Shown piece by piece: positions 47,241-56,284 of a DNA stretch of 64,000 bases. Origin of the DNA: Bacilli bacterium (GTDB lineage Bacteria > Bacillota_I > Bacilli_A > ML615J-28 > CAG-313); NCBI GenBank assembly GCA_900752975.1, contig CAADXH010000098.1, positions 1-64,000 of the forward strand, read 5' to 3'. The position numbers and the translations under genes are program-made. The notes beneath the pieces are model-generated. The model worked only from the letters and a program-made list of their open reading frames with translations. It made no database searches and had not been told where the DNA came from. Numbering within the stretch: position 1 is the first letter of the stretch; each line of letters starts with the position of its first letter.

Positions 47241-48677
47241 TTATTCTTTATTAATATTTAAGATTGATACGGCATCTGTAATTGTCTTTTCAAATGCCTC
47301 CATGCCATATTTATCGACTTCTGTTTTATTTTTTTCGCCATGAGTTAAGCAACCGGCACCACCGATACAGCCACCAATACAAGCCATACCTTCAATAAAG
47401 TTTGCATCTAAGACATTCTTATTCTTTCTAAGTAATGCCATTTTACATTCTTCAATACCATCACATGGAATTGCTTTTAAAACAAAGTCATTTATGTTAG
47501 CTTCTTTTAGTCCTTCTGCCATAGCATCTGATAACCCACCAGAACGTGCGAAGATTCTTCCATAATATGATGCATTATCTAATATATCTTCTTCAAGGGT
47601 TGTAATATCAAGGTCCTTACTGTCAAATAAAGCTTGTAATTCTTCAAATGTTAAAACTTCATCAACATAAGGTTTTACTTCTTCTTGTTGGATTTCCATC
47701 TTTTTAGCTGTACAAGGACCGATAAAAACAATTTTACTATTTGGATCGTTTTGTTTAATATATTTAGAAATAGTTGCCATAGGTGATAAATTATGTGATA
47801 AATATTGTTTTAGGTTAGGAAATTCTTTTTTCAAGTAAGCCACAAAGGCTGGACAACAACTACTTGTTAAAAATCCTTTTTCAGCAAGTTCTTTAGCCTC
47901 AGACATCGCTACCATATCAGCACCAAGAGCTGCTTCAATAACGGTATAAAAGCCTAAGTTTTTAAGACCCGTTATAACTTGACCTAATTTTGCATAATTA
48001 AACTGACTTGAAATGGAAGGAGCTACTACCGCATATACTTTATATTTTGTATTGTTTTGACTCTTCTTAATAATATCAATAACATCAATTATAAATGATT
48101 TATCAGTGATTGCTCCAAAAGGACATTGATATACACAAGCACCACATGCAATACACTTATCATTATTAACTTTTGCTTCTTTATTTTCACCCATAGTTAT
48201 AGCTTTTACTTTACATGCTACTTCACAAGGGCGTTTATAATTATGGATGGCACTATATGGACAAACTTTCGCACACGCACCGCACTCTACACATTTTGTT
48301 TTATCAATTCTTGCGACATGGTTATTATCAAATGAAATAGCACCACGCTTACATGCGGCTTCGCATCTATGAGCTAAACAACCACGACAAGCATTTGTTA
48401 CATCATATCCACCCATTGGGCATTCATCACAAGCAATGTCTATTACCTCAATTACGTTTGGATTATTGCGATCCCCACCCATTGCTATTTTCACTCTTTC
48501 AGCAATAATAGCACGTTCTTTATATACGCAGCAACGCATTGTTGGAACATTACCAGAAATTATTTCTTTCGGAATATCTAAGATATGATCATATAGAGTT
48601 TCATTCCAAGCATATCTTGCGACTTCACGCAATACTTCATATTTTATATATTGGACTTTTGTGTCAAACTTTCTCAT
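47241..48677 (-). CDS. Second [FeFe] hydrogenase, group B-like, monomeric
   Basis: 478 aa. An N-terminal region with CDECPMGGYDVTNACRGCLAHRC is followed by ferredoxin-type clusters (CVECGACAKVCPYSAI and CIACGACVYQCPFGAI) and then an H-cluster domain with TSSCCPAFVAYLKKEFP, GPCTAKKME and MACIGGCIGGAGCLTH. The TSCCP form (Cys for Ser) and the lack of the N-terminal [2Fe-2S] domain separate it from HydA and fit the group B enzymes, whose physiological role is unsettled. It is last in the operon, 11 nt after the phosphatase gene. Confidence 0.9.
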   Translation of the reverse strand: MRKFDTKVQYIKYEVLREVARYAWNETLYDHILDIPKEIISGNVPTMRCCVYKERAIIAERVKIAMGGDRNNPNVIEVIDIACDECPMGGYDVTNACRGCLAHRCEAACKRGAISFDNNHVARIDKTKCVECGACAKVCPYSAIHNYKRPCEVACKVKAITMGENKEAKVNNDKCIACGACVYQCPFGAITDKSFIIDVIDIIKKSQNNTKYKVYAVVAPSISSQFNYAKLGQVITGLKNLGFYTVIEAALGADMVAMSEAKELAEKGFLTSSCCPAFVAYLKKEFPNLKQYLSHNLSPMATISKYIKQNDPNSKIVFIGPCTAKKMEIQQEEVKPYVDEVLTFEELQALFDSKDLDITTLEEDILDNASYYGRIFARSGGLSDAMAEGLKEANINDFVLKAIPCDGIEECKMALLRKNKNVLDANFIEGMACIGGCIGGAGCLTHGEKNKTEVDKYGMEAFEKTITDAVSILNINKE

Positions 48678-48688
48678 ATATTCACCAA

Positions 48689-49861
48689 TTAAAAGTAACT
48701 TACTTTTATCCTTTTACCCATTTGTTTTAAATACTTTGATAATTCCTCAACTAAATTCATTTTTATACTAAAGTTGATTGGTAAGTCTGGATTTTGGTGA
48801 GCAGGGTTAATTGCTCTACCTACATAAAAGTTAATGTCCGTAGCTTCTTCAAATAACATTCTACTAATTAAAGAAGCACCATCTTTTTTAAAGCACCAAT
48901 CATCATATAATTTATTCTCACCAACATAGTCTTTAGCATATTCCACAACCTTATTAATTGTGATAACTCCTTCTGTTACTAAGTCAACGCCTTCAATTGT
49001 TGCAGTAGGAGGAATATTTGAATTTTCGAAATTAAGAGATGCAACTAGTGGCTTACCTAAATACTTGGAAACAATTGATGAAGTAGTGCCACCACAAACA
49101 ATGTGCTTACCTTCTTTTGCGAAGAAAAGGGCCATCATTCTATTGCAGTCATTACGATCAGATGGAGGACCAAACAAAATATTAACCGGTTCTCTTTTTC
49201 TAATTTTTACTACACATGCAGTAGCATCATCACCAGGTGCACCACCATATAGTTTATCGCATTCATCAATTAACATTGTTGACATTGTTTTAGCGGTATA
49301 ACCACCACAATTAATGTCTTTCATATACTCAGCAATATCACTAAGTTTCCAACCAAAATTATAAGCAATACCAATTCCAGCATGAGGACATCCATCACTC
49401 ATTGCAATTATTACATCATTTTCTTCTAATTTAATTTGTGTTTTATAAATCTTTTTACCACCAATAATTAATTCAGATTTAGGATAGTCATAAATTTCAT
49501 TATTTCTTAAAAAAATCATCTGAGGATTATCATATTGAATTAATTCAGCACTTTCATTATTTTTGATATGAATGATTGAAAATGTTGAGTAAGCAACACC
49601 TCTAACTGAACAAATTGGAAGAGTCGCTGCAATCGTGTCAACACATGACTCAAGTGATAAACCAGCAGAAATCATTGTGGAAATGATTTTAGAAGTAAGG
49701 GTTGATAGAATGCTTGCTTTTACGCCACTACCAAGTCCATCAGCAAGAACTATAATCGTCGAACCATCTTCTTGTTCGATGACATCCATATGGTCTCCGC
49801 ATAACTCTTCTCCTGCGTGATTAATACTTTTATAACCAATATCTGCACATAGATTATTCAT
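48689..49861 (-). CDS. SpoIIE/PP2C-type protein phosphatase
   Basis: 390 aa. Residues about 1-215 form a PP2C-like SpoIIE domain: SINHAGEELCGDHMDV, VLADGLGSGVKAS with the metal-binding aspartate, AMSDGCPHAGIG and GGAPGDDATACVV. The remainder (about 220-390) is an uncharacterised domain with NILFGPPSDRNDCNRMMALFF. It overlaps the PAS-hydrogenase gene by 8 nt, implying coupled translation. This pairing is the defining context of the putatively sensory group C3 [FeFe] hydrogenases. Confidence 0.9.
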   Translation of the reverse strand: MNNLCADIGYKSINHAGEELCGDHMDVIEQEDGSTIIVLADGLGSGVKASILSTLTSKIISTMISAGLSLESCVDTIAATLPICSVRGVAYSTFSIIHIKNNESAELIQYDNPQMIFLRNNEIYDYPKSELIIGGKKIYKTQIKLEENDVIIAMSDGCPHAGIGIAYNFGWKLSDIAEYMKDINCGGYTAKTMSTMLIDECDKLYGGAPGDDATACVVKIRKREPVNILFGPPSDRNDCNRMMALFFAKEGKHIVCGGTTSSIVSKYLGKPLVASLNFENSNIPPTATIEGVDLVTEGVITINKVVEYAKDYVGENKLYDDWCFKKDGASLISRMLFEEATDINFYVGRAINPAHQNPDLPINFSIKMNLVEELSKYLKQMGKRIKVSYF

Positions 49862-51536
49862 TCGTAATTGACTCCTTTAATTTAGTAAGAGCAATTTTGG
49901 TTTCTGCTGCTGTTTCACCTAGAAGTGAAGCAATTTCTTGAACAATTCGCATTTGCTTGTCAACCACTTTATCGGCAATTTCTACAGTTTGTTTGCTTAT
50001 TGATTCTTTCTTACTCTTTTCTAGAGTTGCTTCAGTCACATCACGCATGATGCAAATCAATAGGTGATAATTTATATCATAAATAATTGATTGTTCAACA
50101 TATTTATCATATTCAGCAAGATAAATTTTTTCATTTTTAATATTTTGTTTAGTATCTAAAACTTTAATGAAAGGCACTGGGTCAAGAATTCTTACAACCT
50201 GATCACCTAATATATCAGAATCACTTCTAATATTTAAAATCTTTTTAGCTGCTGAATTAATTTGTTGAACTTCAAATTTTTCATTTAAGACGATTAAACC
50301 ATTTGGTGTATTACTAACAATACAATCTGAAAAACTTTCAGCCTTTTCCTTTAAATAAGGTAGACACATTGATATTTCAGCTTTACCTTGATAAATAGCA
50401 ATGGCTTTATCATGACAAGTATTGTATCCACATGAACCACAGTTCAATTCATCACTTTTTTTAGTTTTTCCCATTTGTTTCATTATTTGGGTTATTTCAT
50501 ATTCAGTAGGAATAGCACTTGTAACTTTAATTGGCGCAAAGTTCTTTTGATAGAATAAGCTATTTTCTTGAGCTACTTCAAAGTCTTTAGAACCTGCGTA
50601 CTTATTAACAAGTAAATAATCCTTTAAATGTGAATTATGATGTTTTTCAATTATTGGACCAGCAATACAGCTACCATGACATGCGGACATTTCAATAAAA
50701 CATTTAGTTATTTTACCTGCTTCAATATCTTTTAAAGCTGCAATACAATTTTCAGTACCATCAACAGACATATAGGCATAACCTGGAGCATCACAAGCCA
50801 TTGTCTTTAGGATACCACCGGTTGTTGGGAATAATCTAGTTTTGCTATGTTCATTTTGTTCTTGGTCTAGTTCTTTTTCAAGTTCAATATGTTCTTCTTT
50901 TAACCAGTTTGATAGTTCCTCAAAAGTTAAAACACAATCCACAATCCCTTCATATCGGTCGGCTTCATCTTTTTTCGCAACACATGGTCCAATAAATATT
51001 GTTTTAGCATCAGGATGACGTTTTTTAATATCGGTACAATGTGCTTGCATAGGACTCATAACATTAGCAAGATACTTTAATTCATTTGGAAAGTACTTTT
51101 GAATTAATAAGTTTACAGAATGACAACATGAAGAAATCAAAATGTCATTGAACCCTTCTCTTAAAATTTTATCATACTCATTCTTAACAAAGGTTGCTCC
51201 TATTGCCGTTTCCTCTACATCATAAAAGCCTAATTTCTTTAAAGCTTTACGAATAGATTCAATTCCTATACCATCATAATTTGCAATAAATGATGGGGCA
51301 ATACTAGCAATAACTGGAACATTTAAATTTAAAAGCATCTTTGCTTTTTCAATTCCATCAACTATTTGTTTTGCATCTTGTGGACAAACTACAAAGCATT
51401 GACCACATAAAATACATTCATTATCAACAATATGAGCTTGGTTAGCTGAGAATCTAATTGACTTTACTGGACAATGTCTAATACATTTATAACAATTCTT
51501 ACAATTAGATTTTTTTAAAGTTAAATAACTCGCCAT
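49854..51536 (-). CDS. PAS-containing sensory-type [FeFe] hydrogenase (HydS, group C3-like)
   Basis: 560 aa. Order: two [4Fe-4S] sites (CKNCYKCIRHCPVKSI and CILCGQCFVVCPQDA), an H-cluster-like domain with SSCCHSVNLLIQKYFP, FIGPCVAKKDEA and MSACHGSCIAGP, a putative Fe-S motif (CGSCGYNTCHDKA, about residue 370), then a PAS domain (about 405-510) and a C-terminal helix. All four H-cluster cysteine positions appear kept, but the loop around the first (SSCCHS) differs from catalytic TSCSPGW. This is the layout of sensory HydS proteins, inferred to report H2 or redox state. The ATG at 51536 follows GAGGTG; a GTG three codons earlier is less likely. Confidence 0.88.
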   Translation of the reverse strand: MASYLTLKKSNCKNCYKCIRHCPVKSIRFSANQAHIVDNECILCGQCFVVCPQDAKQIVDGIEKAKMLLNLNVPVIASIAPSFIANYDGIGIESIRKALKKLGFYDVEETAIGATFVKNEYDKILREGFNDILISSCCHSVNLLIQKYFPNELKYLANVMSPMQAHCTDIKKRHPDAKTIFIGPCVAKKDEADRYEGIVDCVLTFEELSNWLKEEHIELEKELDQEQNEHSKTRLFPTTGGILKTMACDAPGYAYMSVDGTENCIAALKDIEAGKITKCFIEMSACHGSCIAGPIIEKHHNSHLKDYLLVNKYAGSKDFEVAQENSLFYQKNFAPIKVTSAIPTEYEITQIMKQMGKTKKSDELNCGSCGYNTCHDKAIAIYQGKAEISMCLPYLKEKAESFSDCIVSNTPNGLIVLNEKFEVQQINSAAKKILNIRSDSDILGDQVVRILDPVPFIKVLDTKQNIKNEKIYLAEYDKYVEQSIIYDINYHLLICIMRDVTEATLEKSKKESISKQTVEIADKVVDKQMRIVQEIASLLGETAAETKIALTKLKESITNE

Positions 51537-51551
51537 TTTATTCACCTCTTG

Positions 51552-51803
51552 TTATTTGATAAGGGGAGCGACCTTTTCATTCCATAATTTTTGAATAGTA
51601 TCTACAGTAATGCCCGTATAGATATCATCGTTAATAAAGATTGTCACACCTATACGGTTACATTTACCTGCACAAAAGCTACCTGATAGTAAGATCTTAT
51701 CACTTAAATTTTCACTTTCAATTTTTTTTGACAAAAATTCAACAATCTCTGGTGCTTTTTTAAGAAAACAAGAACTTCCTATACATACTTTTATTTCAAT
51801 CAT
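51552..51803 (-). CDS. Small thioredoxin-like [2Fe-2S] ferredoxin, copy 2
   Basis: 83 aa. NuoE-like ferredoxin with cysteines C7 and C12 (VCIGSSC) and a second pair in SGSFCAGKC. It overlaps the upstream paralogue by 4 nt and is 15 nt before the PAS hydrogenase, to which it may deliver electrons. Confidence 0.9.
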   Translation of the reverse strand: MIEIKVCIGSSCFLKKAPEIVEFLSKKIESENLSDKILLSGSFCAGKCNRIGVTIFINDDIYTGITVDTIQKLWNEKVAPLIK

Positions 51804-52048
51804 TTCTTTAATCTTCCTAATACTTCTTTTTCAAAAAACTCATTTACAGTTTCAGGAGATACAGAATATAATTCATCATTTACAGTTACACATACTCCAC
51901 ATTGACACTTCCCCATACAGAAAGTACCATTCAATTCTACTTCATCGCCTAAGTTATTTTTTGCAATTAAATATTGTAATTGTTCAACTACTTGTCTTGA
52001 TCCTTTAATATGGCATGAACTACCGATACATACAGTTACTTTAATCAT
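51800..52048 (-). CDS. Small thioredoxin-like [2Fe-2S] ferredoxin, copy 1
   Basis: 82 aa, same fold and cysteine layout as its neighbour (VCIGSSC and NGTFCMGKCQCGVC), with two extra cysteines after the second pair. The two are evidently tandem duplicates and may act with the hydrogenase proteins of the same operon. GGAGG precedes the start. Confidence 0.9.
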   Translation of the reverse strand: MIKVTVCIGSSCHIKGSRQVVEQLQYLIAKNNLGDEVELNGTFCMGKCQCGVCVTVNDELYSVSPETVNEFFEKEVLGRLKK

Positions 52049-52066
52049 TTTAATTTCCTCCTAATA

Positions 52067-52816
52067 TTATTCGTAATCTACTACATTAACCCAAGAAAGT
52101 AAGAATTCTCTTTCTTTCTCGTTACCTTTAACTGATTGTGAAGCCGCAACAATTGGAAGCCATCTTTGGATATCTTTCTTTGATACATTGCTCTTGTTGC
52201 AGTAAACTTCTAAATATTTTTCAGCACCAGTTAAATCACCTGATAACCAGAATAAAAGATATGTTCTTGCGGCATCGGCACAAGGATTTCCTTGTGTTGC
52301 ATGTGACCAGTCAATGATGTAAGCTTCACCATCATCTGCGATAATAACATTAGATGGGTTGAAATCACCATGACATAAAGCATTACCTTTAGGCATACTT
52401 TCTAGACGTGTGTGTAAATCATATTTAGTAGTAGCGTTAATATCAGCTAAATTAATTTTGCGATTCATTTTATCTTTAAGTTTAGTAAGAAGTGGGCAAG
52501 TATTAGCTTGAACCATTAGTTGTAATTCAACAAATTTAGCCATATACTCATCTTTTTTCTTAGGGAATTTTTCCATTAATTGTGCTAATGTATTACCTTT
52601 TATGAATTCAGTAACGATAGCCCATTTACCATCAACCATAGATATTTCTTCGATTTTTGGAACGTTAATATCTAATTCTTCAACTCTTGCTTGGTTTAAA
52701 GCTTCGTTTAAAATATCAGCTTTTGAGTAGTTTTCATTGAACACTTTAACACATTTATCGCCATCTTTATAGATAGTTTTTGCATTTCTAACAGCTATAA
52801 TTTTTTCTAGATTCAT
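52067..52816 (-). CDS. APH/choline-kinase-fold phosphotransferase
   Basis: 249 aa. The kinase lobes are recognisable from VTEFIKGNTLAQL (hinge), ALCHGDFNPSNVII (catalytic loop with HGDxxxxN) and AYIIDWSHATQGNPCADAA (metal-binding D). It resembles the TIGR02172-type family of Firmicutes rather than aminoglycoside-resistance enzymes. Substrate unknown. Its place between adhE and the ferredoxin genes, with gaps of 17-18 nt, suggests a metabolic or regulatory role, not resistance. Confidence 0.85.
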   Translation of the reverse strand: MNLEKIIAVRNAKTIYKDGDKCVKVFNENYSKADILNEALNQARVEELDINVPKIEEISMVDGKWAIVTEFIKGNTLAQLMEKFPKKKDEYMAKFVELQLMVQANTCPLLTKLKDKMNRKINLADINATTKYDLHTRLESMPKGNALCHGDFNPSNVIIADDGEAYIIDWSHATQGNPCADAARTYLLFWLSGDLTGAEKYLEVYCNKSNVSKKDIQRWLPIVAASQSVKGNEKEREFLLSWVNVVDYE

Positions 52817-52833
52817 ACTTTCTTCCTCGCTTT

Positions 52834-55542
52834 CTATTTAACTATTCTCTTATCTTTTTTATAAAGTTTTTTAAAATCGTTTTTATCTTCTGGGATAAAA
52901 TCATTCTCATCTTGAGTTGGAACAGCTTTTTCAACAAATGTTTTACCATAATATGCATTTAGATACATTTGTTTAATTTCACTCATTAGAGGATATCGAG
53001 GGTTAGCACCTGTGCATTGGTCATCAAATGCTTGTTCAACCATTGCATCTAGACGGTCTAAGAAATCTTTTTCATCAGGTACATAATCTTTGATTGTTGG
53101 TTTGATACCAATTTTAACTTTTAATTCATCAATAGCTTTAATTAAATTTTCAACTTTTTCTTGATCAGTTTTTCCACCGAAGCCTAAAGCTTCACTAACT
53201 TCGGCATAACGCCTTAATGTATGTGGATGATCATATTGAGGGAAAGTACCCATCTTAGCAGGAACTTCGGCTGAATTAAATCTAATTACTTCATCAATCA
53301 TTAGTGCATTTGCAATACCGTGAGGTAAATGATGGAAGGCACCAAGTTTATGAGCCATAGAGTGACAAACCCCTAGAAATGCATTTGCGAAAGCCATACC
53401 TGCCATTGTTGCAGCATTAGCCATTTTTTCACGTGCTTCAGGATCATGTGGACCATCATTGTATGCTCTAGGTAGATATTCAAATATTACTTTTAATGAT
53501 TGAATAGCTAAACCATCAGTATAGTCAGTTGCCATAAGTGATGCATAAGCTTCAAGACAGTGTGTAACAGCATCAATACCAGATGCAGATGTCAAACCTT
53601 TAGGAGCTGTCATATGGAAGTCAGCATCAACGATTGCCATCTTAGGTAATAATTCATAATCAGCAAGTGGATATTTAACACCTGTTGCCTCATCAGTAAT
53701 AACCGCAAATGGAGTTACTTCTGAGCCAGTACCAGCTGATGTTGGGATAGCGATAAAGTATGCTTTTTCACCCATCTTAGGGAATGTATAAATACGTTTA
53801 CGAATATCCATGAAACGCATTGCCATATCTAAGAAGTCTACTTCTGGATGTTCATATAATACCCACATAATCTTTGCAGCATCCATAGCAGAACCGCCAC
53901 CTAAAGCAATAATGCAGTCAGGCTTGAATGATGTCATTTGTTCAGCACCACGTTTTGCACATGCAAGTGTTGGGTCAGGTTCTACATCAAAGAATACAGC
54001 ATATTCCATATCCATTTCTTTTAATTTTTCAATAATTGGGTTTGCATTACCATTAGTATATAGGAATTTATCAGTTACGATAAATGCACGTTTTTTATTC
54101 ATTACATGTTTTAATTCATCTAAGGCAACTGGTAAGCAGCCTTTCTTAATATAGACTTTTTCTGGAGCTCTAAACCAAAGCATATTTTCCCTTCTTTCGG
54201 CAATAGTTTTAATATTGATTAAGTGTTTTACACCAACGTTTTCTGAAACACTGTTTCCACCCCATGAACCACAACCTAAAGTTAGTGATGGTGCAAGTTT
54301 AAAGTTATAAATGTCACCAATACCGCCTTGAGATGAAGGAGTATTAACAAGAATACGACAAGTTTTCATTCTTTCTGAGAATTCTTTAAGTTTTTCTTGT
54401 TCAGTTATTGTATTTAAATAAATTGAAGAAGTGTGACCATATCCACCATCAGCAATTAATCTTTCAGCTTTTTGGAAGGCATCTTCAATGTCTTTCGCAT
54501 GATACATTGCTAGAACTGGTGATAGTTTTTCATGAGCAAATTCTTCTGATAAATCAACTGATTCAACTTCACCAATTAAAATCTTAGTACCTTCTGGAAC
54601 ATTAACATGAGCCAAACTAGCAATTGTTGCGGCTGATTGACCTACGATTTTAGCATTTAAAGCACCATTAATAATAATTGTCTTACGTACTTTATTTAGT
54701 TCTTCTTCATTTAAGAAATAGCAACCACGATTCATAAATTCATCTTTAACAGCTTCGTAAACGCCATCTAAAACGATTACTGATTGTTCAGATGCACAAA
54801 TCATACCATTATCAAAAGTTTTTGAATGAATGATTGAGTTAACTGCAAGTACGATGTCTGCACTGTCATCAATGATAGCAGGAGTGTTACCTGCACCAAC
54901 ACCAACGGCAGGTTTACCAGATGAATAAGCAGCTCTAACCATACCAGGTCCACCAGTAGCAAGAATAATATCGGCTTCTTTCATAACTGTATTTGTAAGT
55001 TCAAGACTTGGAACATCAATCCATCCAATGATTCCTTCAGGGGCACCAGCAGCAACAGCAGCTTCTAGAACTATCTTTGCGGCAGCAATTGTTGATTTTT
55101 TAGCTCTTGGATGTGGGCTAATAATAATACCATTTCTAGTCTTTAATGCAAGTAATGATTTGAAGATTGCAGTTGAAGTTGGATTTGTTGTTGGAATAAC
55201 TGCAGCAATAACTCCGATTGGTTCTGCTACTTTTTTAATACCATAAGCTTTGTCTTCTTCAATAACACCACAAGTTTTTTCATAGCGATATTTATTGTAA
55301 ATATACTCTGAAGCATAATGGTTTTTAATAACTTTATCCTCTACAACACCCATCCCTGTTTCCTCTACTGCCATTTTAGCAAGTTCAATACGTGCCTTAT
55401 TTGCAGCAAGAGAAGCTGCTAAAAAGATTTTATCAACTTGTTCTTGTGTGTAAGTTGCATACTTCTTTTGAGCATTTCTAATTTCAGCAAGTCTTTGTGA
55501 TAGTGTTTCTAAACTATCAACTACTAAATAATCTTTTTTCAT
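52834..55542 (-). CDS. adhE: Bifunctional aldehyde-alcohol dehydrogenase AdhE
   Basis: 902 aa, full length. The N-terminal ALDH half (1-~440) reduces acetyl-CoA to acetaldehyde with NADH; its catalytic cysteine is in DNGMICASEQSV. The C-terminal iron-dependent ADH half (~450-870) reduces acetaldehyde to ethanol; iron ligands are in DAVTHCLEAY, CHSMAHKLGAFHHLPHG. The join is the usual short linker. The downstream tail has the family's TGANPRYPLMSEI. It follows rex by 17 nt, so Rex probably controls its own operon and thus ethanol formation. Confidence 0.97.
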   Translation of the reverse strand: MKKDYLVVDSLETLSQRLAEIRNAQKKYATYTQEQVDKIFLAASLAANKARIELAKMAVEETGMGVVEDKVIKNHYASEYIYNKYRYEKTCGVIEEDKAYGIKKVAEPIGVIAAVIPTTNPTSTAIFKSLLALKTRNGIIISPHPRAKKSTIAAAKIVLEAAVAAGAPEGIIGWIDVPSLELTNTVMKEADIILATGGPGMVRAAYSSGKPAVGVGAGNTPAIIDDSADIVLAVNSIIHSKTFDNGMICASEQSVIVLDGVYEAVKDEFMNRGCYFLNEEELNKVRKTIIINGALNAKIVGQSAATIASLAHVNVPEGTKILIGEVESVDLSEEFAHEKLSPVLAMYHAKDIEDAFQKAERLIADGGYGHTSSIYLNTITEQEKLKEFSERMKTCRILVNTPSSQGGIGDIYNFKLAPSLTLGCGSWGGNSVSENVGVKHLINIKTIAERRENMLWFRAPEKVYIKKGCLPVALDELKHVMNKKRAFIVTDKFLYTNGNANPIIEKLKEMDMEYAVFFDVEPDPTLACAKRGAEQMTSFKPDCIIALGGGSAMDAAKIMWVLYEHPEVDFLDMAMRFMDIRKRIYTFPKMGEKAYFIAIPTSAGTGSEVTPFAVITDEATGVKYPLADYELLPKMAIVDADFHMTAPKGLTSASGIDAVTHCLEAYASLMATDYTDGLAIQSLKVIFEYLPRAYNDGPHDPEAREKMANAATMAGMAFANAFLGVCHSMAHKLGAFHHLPHGIANALMIDEVIRFNSAEVPAKMGTFPQYDHPHTLRRYAEVSEALGFGGKTDQEKVENLIKAIDELKVKIGIKPTIKDYVPDEKDFLDRLDAMVEQAFDDQCTGANPRYPLMSEIKQMYLNAYYGKTFVEKAVPTQDENDFIPEDKNDFKKLYKKDKRIVK

Positions 55543-55559
55543 AACCTTTGTTCTCCTTT

Positions 55560-56186
55560 TTAATTATTATTTATTTCAACTGCAAGCATTGTTAATAACG
55601 ATGTTATATCAACATTTTTCACATTTATTTTTTCATCTACATCTAATTTTTGATTTGTAAAATTTAGAATGCCTTTAATTCCACTACCAGCAATTAATTG
55701 GCATACTTCTTTTGCACTATCTGATGAAACAGCTAGTACTCCAATTTTGACATTATTTTCCATACAAAATTTTTGAACATTGCCGATGGACTGTACTTGA
55801 AGATCCCCAAAAGCTTTGCCAATTTTATTTTTATCATTATCAAAGATACCTATTATCTTAAAGCCTTGGTCTTTAAAGCCTTGATACTTGACTAATGCTT
55901 CGCCAATTTTTCCTGCTCCAACTACAATCACATTTGTTACGTCGTCAGTTCGAACCAAGCGTTCTAAATCGGTTTTTAATTCTTCAGTTACATACCCTAT
56001 TTTAGGTTTGCCATTACCGGAAATTAAGTTTAAGTCTTTTCTAACTTGTACTTCACCAAGATTTAAATCGGTTGCCATCATTTTGGAAGATACCATTTTT
56101 ACATCAAGGTTTACAAGTTGATTTAAATAATTAAGATATAGTGGAATTCTTTCAACCACTGACCTTGGTATTTTCTTATTACACAT
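55560..56186 (-). CDS. rex: Redox-sensing repressor Rex
   Basis: 208 aa. Winged-helix DNA-binding domain (1-~80, IPLYLNYLNQLVNLDVKMVS with VQVRKDLNLIS as recognition part), then an NAD(H)-binding Rossmann domain with VVGAGKIGEALV and an aspartate ending strand 2 (GIFDNDKNKIG). NADH binding releases Rex from DNA. It is the first gene of the long fermentation and hydrogenase operon, so autoregulation is expected, but no good TTGTTAANNNNTTAACAA-type site was found near the promoter. Confidence 0.95.
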   Translation of the reverse strand: MCNKKIPRSVVERIPLYLNYLNQLVNLDVKMVSSKMMATDLNLGEVQVRKDLNLISGNGKPKIGYVTEELKTDLERLVRTDDVTNVIVVGAGKIGEALVKYQGFKDQGFKIIGIFDNDKNKIGKAFGDLQVQSIGNVQKFCMENNVKIGVLAVSSDSAKEVCQLIAGSGIKGILNFTNQKLDVDEKINVKNVDITSLLTMLAVEINNN

Positions 56187-56210
56187 ATAAAAAGCATCCT
56201 TTCTACAAAT

Positions 56211-56239
56211 ATTATACCAAAAAACATAACATTTGTAAA
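56211..56239 (-). promoter_or_regulatory. Promoter of the rex-adhE operon
   Basis: TTTACA (56234-56239), 17-nt spacer, extended TGG-TATAAT (56211-56216), 25 nt before rex. Confidence 0.8.
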
Positions 56240-56244
56240 ATACT

Positions 56245-56277
56245 AAAAAAGTATATCGATATATCGTTATCGATATA
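56245..56277 (-). terminator. Terminator of the YfcE-LysR pair
   Basis: TATATCGATA/TATCGATATA stem (56252-56261 with 56268-56277), 6-nt loop, followed on the minus strand by a C and then T6. It starts 8 nt past the LysR stop. Confidence 0.8.
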
Positions 56278-56284
56278 TTAGTAT

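Noticed and set aside
47241..48677. Second copy of the bifurcating HydA
   Set aside because: It lacks the N-terminal [2Fe-2S] domain, has TSCCP instead of TSCSP, and no NuoE/NuoF-type partners of full size are adjacent.
52067..52816. Aminoglycoside resistance phosphotransferase
   Set aside because: The kinase motifs are generic to the APH/choline-kinase fold, and the gene lies inside a metabolic operon.
56252..56277. TATATCGATA/TATCGATATA palindrome upstream of rex as a Rex or LysR operator
   Set aside because: On the minus strand it is followed directly by a T6 run and lies 8 nt past the LysR stop, so a terminator explains it; it also lacks the Rex TTGT/ACAA ends. A dual role is not excluded.
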